Below, one piece after another: positions 6,953-12,526 of a stretch of 12,798 bases of DNA. Origin of the DNA: Nitrososphaeraceae archaeon (lineage in GTDB: Archaea > Thermoproteota > Nitrososphaeria > Nitrososphaerales > Nitrososphaeraceae); contig JASHSN010000537.1 in the NCBI GenBank assembly GCA_030038695.1, positions 1 through 12,798 on the forward strand. The letters run 5' to 3'. Within the stretch, counting starts at the first letter, position 1. Every line of letters begins with the position of its first letter. Made by a program: the position numbers and the translations under genes. The notes beneath the pieces were generated by a model, which was not told the DNA's origin, did no database searches, and was given only the letters and a program-made list of their open reading frames with translations.

Positions 6953-7331
6953 ATGGAGAGGCGAAGTTTCACGTCGTTTATTCCTATCTTTATCGTTGTT
7001 TTGACATCCAATTCTTTCACTACCGTCATCTTCGCTCACAACAATCCACACATTCTTCCTTTAAACCCTTTTCAATACTCCATACCAGAAGGTTTACCCT
7101 GCGTGCTTGGCATATCGCTTGCCAAATAATCCTACAATATATTGCAATTTAGCACGCCAACATGCTATTCTGGAGTCTTTGTGCCATAATTCTTTCTCGC
7201 AAGCATGCCAAACGGAAAGATGGTACTTTGACAGTTACCGCCAAACAATGGATGACATTGCAAATGCTGTGTTAGAAAAAACTATAGGACATCCTCAAAG
7301 CCTCTCACTTGGAAACAAGACAGGTAGATAA
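6953..7331 (+). pseudogene. Frameshifted gene for a small exported protein
   Basis: The first part, from ATG 6953, has a signal peptide (basic MERR, hydrophobic SFIPIFIVVL, cleavage likely after VIFA) and runs to a stop at 7127-7129. In another frame the + strand continues without a stop from about 7075 to 7331 and encodes ACLAYRLPNNPTIYCNLARQ and then a Cys/Gln/Trp-containing domain (SQACQTERWYFDSYRQ, MDDIANAVLEK). Joining the frames somewhere in 7085-7125 gives one exported protein of about 125 residues with at least five cysteines. A TATA-like caaatatc near 6925 lies about 28 bases before the ATG. Function unknown. A single-base indel would explain the break, so sequencing error is also possible. 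Confidence 0.45.
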
Positions 7332-7592
7332 CTTGCCCTTTGCATTCAAAACGTACTAAGCGCCGACAGAATCTAATCTCACAGCAGATTGCCACAACCT
7401 TCCTGAACTGTGGTTGAAGGGGATATCCCATCGTAGCATAACGCGTAAAACACAGTACTCGATATACGTAATGATAGGCAGGTTGTTATTTCTGTAGTGC
7501 ATCTCAAGCTCGACGGCGATAAATTATGACCCACACACTAAACTATCTGCGCATAGATAATATACCTTAGAGGTAACGGCGAGAATTGTTAA

Positions 7593-7679
7593 ATGAAAAC
7601 TATATGCGATAAATGTGATGAGCCTATAGCACAGTCTTGGAAATATTGTCCTGAATGCGGTAGCAAATGTTGTTCCTGA
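7593..7679 (+). CDS. Zinc-ribbon microprotein, 28 residues
   Basis: MKTICDKCDEPIAQSWKYCP is followed by ECGSKCCS and a TGA. Two C-x-x-C knuckles (C5/C8 and C19/C22) with the spacing and KYCPECG wording of a rubredoxin-type zinc ribbon make it almost certainly a zinc-binding mini-domain; C26 and C27 are extra. A TATA-like taatatacc (7558-7566) lies about 31 bases upstream, giving a leader of only a few bases. Such domains usually sit at the end of larger proteins, so this could be a stand-alone protein-protein or nucleic-acid-binding module or the surviving end of a lost gene. There is no operon partner. Confidence 0.5.
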   Translation: MKTICDKCDEPIAQSWKYCPECGSKCCS

Positions 7680-7842
7680 CCCGTAAAAACCAGCTTCCCT
7701 AGCGGATGCTCTCCTATCGTTTCGCAATCACATCGAAGCGAAAAAACTCATGCTAGATAGTTGTTACTACGGGGCCTGCAATAACTGACCGCATAGGCCC
7801 TCACCAGCGATTGTTGTATGTTCTTTTTTATCTTTTCCAGCA

Positions 7843-7873
7843 CCCTAAGGAGAAAGACCACATGACCTTAGGG
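7843..7873. repeat. 8-bp inverted repeat, 15-base loop
   Basis: CCCTAAGG (7843-7850) and CCTTAGGG (7866-7873) are perfect complements, about 60 bases upstream of the broken DCC-family gene. Possible operator or small hairpin. Confidence 0.45.
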
Positions 7874-7904
7874 AGAATCGTGGTGGTTCGGGCAAGACGT
7901 GCGA

Positions 7905-7928
7905 GCACTATTTTTAAAGGAGGAGAAC
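7905..7928 (+). promoter_or_regulatory. TATA box overlapping a purine-rich SD-like motif before 7934
   Basis: CTATTTTTAAAGG is directly followed by AGGAGAAC. The GGAGGAG string looks like a strong Shine-Dalgarno site 8 bases before the ATG at 7934, yet TTTTTAAA sits about 23 bases before that ATG, the distance for a leaderless TATA box. Both signals cannot serve the same transcript; the TATA reading is more usual for this kind of archaeon. Confidence 0.45.
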
Positions 7929-7933
7929 TAATA

Positions 7934-8251
7934 ATGAATAGAGCTAGATTATCTAACTACGTCCTTTTCTACAATGCTGGTTGTGGAGAACCCGTGCAGG
8001 ATATTCAAACATTTCGTCGATTTTCTAGACATAGATAAACAAAAAGATTTTGTGCCACTGACCAAGCACAGGATCTAGTGCTTAGCCAGGCAGCACTGGA
8101 ATGCCACAATATCTCAGTCCTTTCACTTGACTACGCTAACACTGGAGACATCCAGAGCGGATGTGACGCGCTTGCTAGTTTGATAAATCTGTTCCCTTTA
8201 CGAGATAATATTTCGAAACTCACCGTATTATCCCTGGTGGAAAACGAATGA
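7934..8251 (+). pseudogene. Broken DCC-family (DUF393-like) thiol-disulfide oxidoreductase gene
   Basis: From ATG 7934 the frame reads MNRARLSNYVLFYNAGCGEP and stops at 8036. Shifting by one base near 8012 gives TFVDFLDIDKQKDFVPLTK, and shifting back near 8064 gives AQDLVLSQAALECHNISVLS, then LDYANTGDIQSGCDALASLI and an end at the TGA 8249-8251. The joined product (about 105 residues) has the DCC order: a VLFY-D/N-x-x-C start, a FLxxxDxxxxFxFxPL middle and a late S/C-D-A-L helix. The second active-site Cys of the family is replaced (CGEP instead of C-x-x-C), so it would lack normal redox chemistry even if the frame were restored. Two compensating indels plus a lost active-site residue argue for decay rather than error. 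Confidence 0.5.
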
Positions 8252-8639
8252 TGACATCTATTTATTCTACGTTTTCGAAATTTCATGGTCGCAGTTCCTG
8301 TAATTTGCAAAGTGAAAAAGCGAATTGAGCAGACAACTTGTGAGCAATTGGTCTTGATGCGAGATGAAAAATAAATCACAGATTGGTTTCAGACCAACTT
8401 CATGTTCGTGATGGATATTTGGCACGAGGAAAGGCGGTCCTCAGACTGAGGAAGTAAAATGAAATCTGCGTCGTGCTTGTAAAAACGTTATACACCAAAG
8501 TATCCTTCAAATATGGAACAGACAACGTGGGTACGTTCTGAACCCTGTTAATGTCCCAGCATATTGAAGCATGTACTCATATGAGCAACATGGGCTGCAT
8601 TGATGATTCGAGCACAATTCTTACGAATTCGCAATCAAT
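8252..8639. other. Region without an intact gene
   Basis: A 29-residue + frame at 8285-8374 (MVAVPVICKVKKRIEQTTCE...) has a TATA-like tctatttattc about 23 bases upstream, but no other support. A short perfect palindrome TCCTCAG-a-CTGAGGA lies at 8438-8452. Otherwise nothing was recognised. Confidence 0.4.
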
Positions 8640-9029
8640 TTATGTCACAGTCCTTCCCTCTATTATGATTGTATTTCCAGTAGCAAAAGAGAATATATCA
8701 CTTGTCACGCAAGCTGCAACTTTGGCTACCTCTACAGGATCCCATCATCTTTTCATTGATGGTTCGGTTCCGGCCTTCCTCCTGTCATTTTCAGTCATTT
8801 GGCCATGGGTTGTTTGTATGTTGCCAAGAGCCAATCTATATGCGCGAATGTTGTTCCTGCTGTATTCCATCGCGATACATTTTGTCAGTATTATGCTCCC
8901 AGCTTTTGCAATGGTGTATGGGGAAGCTTCTATGTGCCCGGCAATTGCACGAGTTGATGAGATCTTTATTAATACTCCACCATTTGTTTTGGGACCTGTT
9001 TGAAGCATATTACGAATAGCTGCCTTGGA
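8640..9029 (-). pseudogene. C-terminal remnant of a second SDR gene with an internal stop
   Basis: Minus-strand reading from about 9029 gives SKAAIRNMLQTGPKTNGGVL, the SDR catalytic segment KISSTRAIAG...SPYTIAKAG (Ser, Tyr and Lys present), NNIRAYRLALGNIQTT and PSMKR, then a TGA at 8747-8745. In the same frame after the TGA it continues WDPVEVAKVAACVTSDIFSF, ATGNTIIIEGRTVT and a TAA at 8642-8640. That continuation is the standard SDR C-terminus (consensus R-W-G-x-P-x-E-V-A ... TG-x-D-G-G-T), so the TGA replaces the conserved Trp region. The N-terminal Rossmann half with the TGxxxGxG motif is absent, and the usual DGGT is EGRT. It is unrelated in detail to the intact SDR at 5801-6667. Clearly a pseudogene. 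Confidence 0.82.
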
Positions 9030-9133
9030 TAATCGGTCATATCCAACCCCTTGAGAAAGAAGGTTGCGATCAGAGGTTTTTTCCTCTTGTGACGTTCTGA
9101 CAAAGATTTTTATTTTAAGGTTCTCAACAAGTA

Positions 9134-9550
9134 ATGGTGATTCGATCGGCGGTAGTAATATTCACAAAAAAAGAAGTTTCATTTCTTTTGGAAAATGAAA
9201 TTTGCAGAGTAGCCACTTCATATAACAATATTCCACACGTTGTACCTGTTAATTACATATATGAAAACAATTTCCTTTACTTCGCGACTGATTATAACAC
9301 AAAAAAATATCATAATCTTCAAAAAAATAAAAAAATCGCTGTCGCAATTGATGTTTATAATTCATCTCTAAACAATATAGCAGTAGCAATCCAAGGCTCA
9401 TCAGAGTTAATTGAAAGGGGCGAGGAATTTCAAAGATTGTATAAGATCTTTGAGAGGAGGTTTGAATGGGTAAGAAATGATTCGTGGCAAGAAGGCGAAG
9501 CTCCATTTGTAAAAGTACACCCGGTCAATAAGGTTAGTTGGGGCCTGTAA
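9134..9550 (+). CDS. Pyridoxamine 5'-phosphate oxidase-fold (flavin/F420-binding split-barrel) protein
   Basis: A 138-residue protein typical of the small PPOX-like family: an N-terminal helix FTKKEVSFLLENEICRVAT, strand NIPHVVPVNYIY, ENNFLYFATDYNTKKYHNLQ, the KNKKIAVAIDVY strand, and AIQGSSELIERGEEFQRLY. These proteins bind FMN or F420 in a split barrel as dimers and reduce or bind small molecules; the K/Y/H/N-rich segment at 57-66 corresponds to the cofactor-phosphate region of the family. Substrate unknown. The start at ATG 9134 is preceded by tttattttaag about 22 bases upstream; the family normally begins close to residue 8, so the start may be slightly long or short. It lies divergent from the SDR remnant and convergent with the PAC2 pair. 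Intact. Confidence 0.85.
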   Translation: MVIRSAVVIFTKKEVSFLLENEICRVATSYNNIPHVVPVNYIYENNFLYFATDYNTKKYHNLQKNKKIAVAIDVYNSSLNNIAVAIQGSSELIERGEEFQRLYKIFERRFEWVRNDSWQEGEAPFVKVHPVNKVSWGL

Positions 9551-9658
9551 GATTTTTGTTAGTCTCACATACTCATTTACAAACAGGCCCTGCATCTGAT
9601 CAAATAGTACGGATTGGCTGGAAGAATGTTCGTTCCTAACATTTTCATTATGTTGTCT

Positions 9659-9943
9659 TCATTTATCATTCCTATCCATATTGAACTCAAGCTTAGAGCG
9701 TGCTGCCAAGTGAGAGTATGCTGCAGCTAAAGTTGTTTCAAGTCTATCTCTGGACATTTCAGTAATTCTGCAAAGGTTAATGCTTGTCTTGTGAGCGGTC
9801 ACGTCAACTTCGTCAATTGCAAGTACTCTTCCCTCTCGTATACATACACGATTCTTCTCGATTAAAGCAACTGTATAAATGTCAACTAAACGATGGAAAT
9901 CTAAACATGGAGTGCAAAGTGTGAATTCTACCGGCTCTTTCAT
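9659..9943 (-). CDS. Uncharacterised 94-residue protein translationally coupled to the PAC2 gene
   Basis: The ATG at 9943-9941 overlaps the TGA of the PAC2 gene (9942-9940) in an ATGA arrangement, so the two are read from one message and probably made in fixed ratio. The protein has a C-x-x-C near the N-terminus (TLCTPCLDFHRLVDIY: C10, C13), a beta-rich middle (ALIEKNRVCIREGRVLAIDE) and a C-terminal helix (RDRLETTLAAAYSHLAARSK). Four cysteines in total (C10, C13, C34, C58) would allow metal binding or redox activity. I do not recognise the family. The coupling suggests a role with the PAC2-type protein, perhaps in proteasome assembly or substrate handling, but this is inference. Confidence 0.75.
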   Translation of the reverse strand: MKEPVEFTLCTPCLDFHRLVDIYTVALIEKNRVCIREGRVLAIDEVDVTAHKTSINLCRITEMSRDRLETTLAAAYSHLAARSKLEFNMDRNDK

Positions 9944-10773
9944 GCGATATAGGAAAGCCTTTCCTGTTCTGCCCTTACATTTTTCATTCTATTTTCAATT
10001 ATTTGTGCTTCACCCATCAAACCATCTATATCGCATGAAAGGTTTGGCACAATTCTGCTTATTGATTCTGAAACTATAGCTGCAGCACGAAAGTCTGGAA
10101 CATCGGGTAAAACATTAACAAGAAATACGATTACATCAAGGTTCGTTAATGCTCCTTCATTTAGTAAAATAGCAGGAATACCGGTCACAGTTCCAACTCG
10201 TAAAAGGGTAAAGTCATTACTAGGTTTCATTACCAGCTTTGCCGCAGCCTCAGTACTTGTTACTGCGTAAATGTCTGCAGGAAGGGGAGTAAGAGGAGTA
10301 GGAGTGGTAGATTTAGCACTGTCATTATTGTTGTTATCATCGTAATCTTTGTTCCGATTTCTATTCCGGTAATGATGAGAGGAGGATGACGATATTATGC
10401 CTTGAGCACTAATAATTAGCTTACACTCATTTTCTGTAGTCCACTTAAGCATTGCCTTTGCCACATCTCTTTGTGCCGCCTTGTCAATATTGATATCAGA
10501 AACAAAGAATGCAACCTTGAGACTTTCGTTTACATATATTCTCATAGGGTATTGAGGAGCATAGTTATTTACTACCGAAATTGGTGGGAAATCTGGCGAA
10601 TCTAAAAAAGCTACAAGATCTGTTCCTGTTGAATGAATCAAACATTCTGACGCAATAGCGTTAACAAGCCCACTACTACTTGGAAAACCATCTATAACTA
10701 TACCTCCTTTAAGGTTTATCTCTTTATCAACATCGTTTTTTTTCAATTTCTTGATTTCTATCGTTGATGGCAA
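9940..10773 (-). CDS. PAC2-family protein (proteasome assembly chaperone-like)
   Basis: A 277-residue protein of the PAC2 superfamily (archaeal PbaA/PbaB-like, COG1938/COG2047 type). Diagnostic stretches are the N-terminal GGIVIDGFPSSSGLVNAIAS (23-42), the GTDLVAFLDSPDFPPISVVN region, LKVAFFVSD, ECKLIISAQGI, and the late LLRVGTVTGIPAILLNEG and VLPDVPDFRAAAIVSESISR segments. Residues about 127-165 are a low-complexity insert of Ser, His, Arg, Asn, Asp, Thr and Pro replacing a loop. In archaea these proteins bind the proteasome or its assembly intermediates; the terminal YIA is not a canonical HbYX tail. The start is taken as TTG 10773, since no ATG precedes the core; TTG at residue 10 is an alternative. 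Followed by the overlapping 94-residue gene. Confidence 0.82.
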   Translation of the reverse strand: MPSTIEIKKLKKNDVDKEINLKGGIVIDGFPSSSGLVNAIASECLIHSTGTDLVAFLDSPDFPPISVVNNYAPQYPMRIYVNESLKVAFFVSDINIDKAAQRDVAKAMLKWTTENECKLIISAQGIISSSSSHHYRNRNRNKDYDDNNNNDSAKSTTPTPLTPLPADIYAVTSTEAAAKLVMKPSNDFTLLRVGTVTGIPAILLNEGALTNLDVIVFLVNVLPDVPDFRAAAIVSESISRIVPNLSCDIDGLMGEAQIIENRMKNVRAEQERLSYIA

Positions 10774-11132
10774 ATAAGAAGCCCCTGAATATAAACAATG
10801 TAACCTAATCGTATTATTAAAGCTGAGTAATTATAGGTATCTAGAGGACTATTGTCTAAATGCACATGTTCTTGTTAGTGTGAAGAGATATTAGTTGTGA
10901 AATATGTCGTGTCATGGGAACGGTATAGTCCATTGCCGTTGCCACCGAAGTGAGGGATAGAAATGATGGTGAAAATACCCAAACCGCTTCCGAACAGGCT
11001 GGCGGCAAGTCCTCGTTGGTCTGAAAGAATAGGACTTGAGAGGTTCTTAATAAAAATGGCAACATTCTTACTATAATGTTTCTAATGAATATATCCTACT
11101 TTGAATATATCGATCATTTCTACTATATTCTT
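10774..11132. other. Divergent intergenic region with a short protein-like stretch
   Basis: Contains promoters for the PAC2 gene (a TATA-like stretch ctttaataata on the minus strand near 10816) and for the exported protein at 11181. A + frame at 10929-11024 (SIAVATEVRDRNDGENTQTA...) is more GC-rich than its surroundings and reads like a hydrophilic protein fragment, but it lacks a start and is only 31 residues. Possibly a relic. Confidence 0.35.
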
Positions 11133-11151
11133 AGCACGTGCTGTGAAGCAC
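11133..11151. promoter_or_regulatory. Overlapping palindromes upstream of the 11181 gene
   Basis: AGCACGTGCT (11133-11142) is a perfect 10-bp palindrome, and its right half again forms an inverted repeat GTGCT-gtga-AGCAC up to 11151. It is placed 30-48 bases before the ATG at 11181 and just upstream of the TATA-like gatatagc (11155-11162), an operator-like position. Confidence 0.4.
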
Positions 11152-11180
11152 CTCTGATATAGCATGGCAGAGGATATGAA

Positions 11181-11459
11181 ATGAACCGCAAAATGAGACA
11201 ACACAACCACAAAATAGCTGCCGTATTACTAGCGGCAGTAATTGCGGGTCTATTGGCAGGAATCACACACACGGCGTTTGCCGGTGAGAAACTCATCAAA
11301 TTATTCAACGCAGGCATCAACAAACAGATAGACACGAATGAAGATCAAAAGTGTAAAAGCACCGATCGTAGCTTTCCAATCATAGGAGGTACTGTTGTTT
11401 GTCAGCTATGTCATTGTCATTCTGTGATTAGAAATATACCTTTCTGGACCCTGGTATAA
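11181..11459 (+). CDS. Small exported protein with a Cys cluster
   Basis: A 92-residue protein with a clear signal peptide: basic MNRKMRQHNHK, hydrophobic IAAVLLAAVIAGLLAGI and cleavage after HTAFA34. The mature part contains LIKLFNAGINKQIDTNEDQK, a Cys at 58, then C74-x-x-C77-x-C79 (VVCQLCHCHSV). The INKQIDTNEDQKC stretch resembles a recurrent motif of small exported thaumarchaeal proteins as I remember them; that similarity should be checked by search. The C-terminus may be altered: the segment after C79 (IRNIPFWTLV) is hydrophobic and unlike the rest. The start is supported by gatatagc about 23 bases upstream. It could be a periplasmic-space metal- or thiol-binding peptide; function unknown. 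Confidence 0.65.
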   Translation: MNRKMRQHNHKIAAVLLAAVIAGLLAGITHTAFAGEKLIKLFNAGINKQIDTNEDQKCKSTDRSFPIIGGTVVCQLCHCHSVIRNIPFWTLV

Positions 11460-11564
11460 AAATCGTTCCGCAATTGCATATGCTGTGTTAAATCGTTATA
11501 TTGCGATAATATGTTAGCGCGGTGTGATTTTTCTCCCTATTGAGAGCCGACAAACGTTCCAAGT

Positions 11565-11573
11565 GATATATAT
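11565..11573 (+). promoter_or_regulatory. TATA box for the Cys/His-rich microprotein
   Basis: GATATATAT is centred 26 bases before the ATG at 11595, exactly the leaderless spacing; this supports 11595 as a true gene start despite the later frame break. Confidence 0.6.
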
Positions 11574-11594
11574 GCTTCATACGCATCTAATCCT

Positions 11595-11736
11595 ATGAAT
11601 ACAGCGACTACAACCACTGTCCACTTCCTTAGATGAATGCAAGGAAGACAGACACAAGGACTGTGCTCACATATGGGTAGGATTGGGTCTAGAGGCTATT
11701 TGTACATGCGATTGTGGTCACCAAGACCGTCGTTGA
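11595..11736 (+). pseudogene. Cys/His-rich microprotein gene with a +1 frame break
   Basis: From ATG 11595 the frame reads MNTATTTTVHFLR and stops at TGA 11634-11636. One base further on, the frame gives DECKEDRHKDCAHIWVGLGL and EAICTCDCGHQDRR before a TGA at 11734. The joined 46-residue protein would have eight Cys/His residues in a regular layout (C15, H20, C23, H25, C36, C38, C40, H42), strongly suggesting a metal site. Small proteins with a CKE..H.DCAHIW...ICTCDCGH pattern are, as far as I recall, frequent in Nitrososphaeria. The downstream frame has no start codon of its own (ATG, GTG or TTG), so it needs the upstream start. The break is at CTT-AGA-TGA, where a +1 slip over one A restores the protein. 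Mutation, sequence error or programmed frameshifting would all fit. Confidence 0.6.
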
Positions 11737-12060
11737 GGCTCTCTTACCATTGTGTATAGCTGCCGATAGACCAATCTTGTCATCCCAGAAGGCTTGACAT
11801 ACAGATATTGTAACAACTACAACATGATGATGATGTCTTCTATCTAGCCATCTTGGTGGAGGGAGTCTCCACTTAAGTCAGTCAACTACGATTTGTCATA
11901 TGTTCCTATGTACTTGTTATATGTTCCTATGTACTCTTATACGCTCTTATATGTTCTCCGGCTTGGAATCTTCTATCTGCGTCTAATTTATTTGACCTGA
12001 TGATAGCTCGTACTAATAGCAACTTTAATAGCACACTTATACCTTATACCTGATTAAATG
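11737..12060. other. Intergenic region with short repeats
   Basis: No coding sequence was recognised. It holds a small hairpin (GTGGAG/CTCCAC, 11856-11872) and the direct repeats at 11898-11935 listed separately. Confidence 0.5.
11898..11935 (+). repeat. 17-bp direct repeat, 21-bp period, with a degenerate third copy
   Basis: atatgttcctatgtact occurs at 11898-11914 and 11919-11935 without mismatch, and a partial copy (ttatatgttct) follows at about 11948-11958. The 21-bp period is two helical turns, so adjacent copies face the same side of the DNA. Too few and too short for a CRISPR array; an iteron-like or protein-binding site is possible. Confidence 0.7.
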
Positions 12061-12069
12061 GAATATACC
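12061..12069 (+). promoter_or_regulatory. TATA box for the VapB-like gene
   Basis: GAATATACC is centred about 25 bases before the ATG at 12090, the leaderless spacing. Confidence 0.55.
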
Positions 12070-12089
12070 AAAACTAAAGCCTGCAAAAA

Positions 12090-12224
12090 ATGTACTGTAT
12101 TGCAAGTCCTGATGTATACCAACAGCTAAGCCGTGAAGGGATGTTTAAGGAAAGCTATTCCGATCTCATTAGCCGTCTTCTTGGTGAACTTGATCTCAGA
12201 ATAAGAGCCAGCGAAAGAGGGTGA
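12090..12224 (+). CDS. VapB-like ribbon-helix-helix antitoxin, 44 residues, no toxin visible
   Basis: MYCIASPDVYQQLSREGMFK followed by ESYSDLISRLLGELDLRIRA and SERG. The core SPDVYQQLSREG...ESYSDLISRLL matches the pattern of the short archaeal VapB antitoxins (strand, then E/D-V-Y-x-x-L-x-x-x-G, then E-S-F/Y-S-D-x-I-x-R-L-L). Such antitoxins bind their own promoter as dimers and neutralise a PIN-domain RNase (VapC). The usual N-terminal strand (KTIAVS-like) is shortened here to MYCIAS, and the C-terminal toxin-binding part is short for the family (normally about 65-75 residues). No PIN-domain frame follows: the next 300 bases hold no gene. It is therefore an orphan or a truncated relic. The TATA box 25 bases upstream supports the start. 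Confidence 0.6.
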   Translation: MYCIASPDVYQQLSREGMFKESYSDLISRLLGELDLRIRASERG

Positions 12225-12526
12225 GTCCTAGCGCCTGCTCATCAGGAATAATTCAATTTATCAAAAGCTTCGTGACAAACGCCTTTGAATAATGTTCACA
12301 TGATCATACATGCCTAACGCCCAGAAAATATAGACTCGCATAGCACTATGTCCTCAACATAGGTAATGCTTATTTCTTTCTTTTATGAAGAGAGATATCT
12401 CCAAGAAACATACTAATGTAGATTATCTTCGTAAAGAGGGTAATCTACATTTAAAATCTCAAGACAAGCGTTTCCACTTATTTGTTACCTGTACAATAAT
12501 CCTATTTACTACAACCTTGCTGCCAA
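12225..12526. other. Region between the VapB-like gene and TrmO, no supported gene
   Basis: No toxin or other gene was recognised. A 72-residue + open frame at 12385-12603 is discounted because its last third is antisense to the TrmO C-terminus. The notable structure is the 11-bp inverted repeat at 12415-12451. Confidence 0.5.
12415..12451. repeat. Strong hairpin: 11-bp perfect inverted repeat, 15-base loop
   Basis: AATGTAGATTA (12415-12425) and TAATCTACATT (12441-12451) are perfect complements; in + strand RNA the inner bases can extend the stem by U-G, C-G and U-G pairs. It is about 75 bases downstream of the TrmO stop on the minus strand. It could be an operator, an RNA element or a scar of a mobile element; it is not followed by a long T run. 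Confidence 0.65.

Noticed and set aside
8551..9003. 150-residue + open frame opposite the SDR remnant
   Set aside because: The minus strand carries clear SDR catalytic and C-terminal motifs across the same bases, so this frame is an antisense shadow.
9030..9133. N-terminal extension of the SDR remnant (open minus frame LKIKIFVRTSQEEKTSDRNL)
   Set aside because: The frame is open, but it lacks the SDR Rossmann motifs and overlaps the promoter of the PPOX gene, so it was not included in the remnant.
10856..11065. 69-residue minus-strand frame upstream of PAC2
   Set aside because: No signature or promoter; the opposite strand of the same bases has a more protein-like hydrophilic stretch.
11898..11958. 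Possible CRISPR array
   Set aside because: Only two full 17-bp copies with 4-base gaps; no spacers of CRISPR length and no cas genes.
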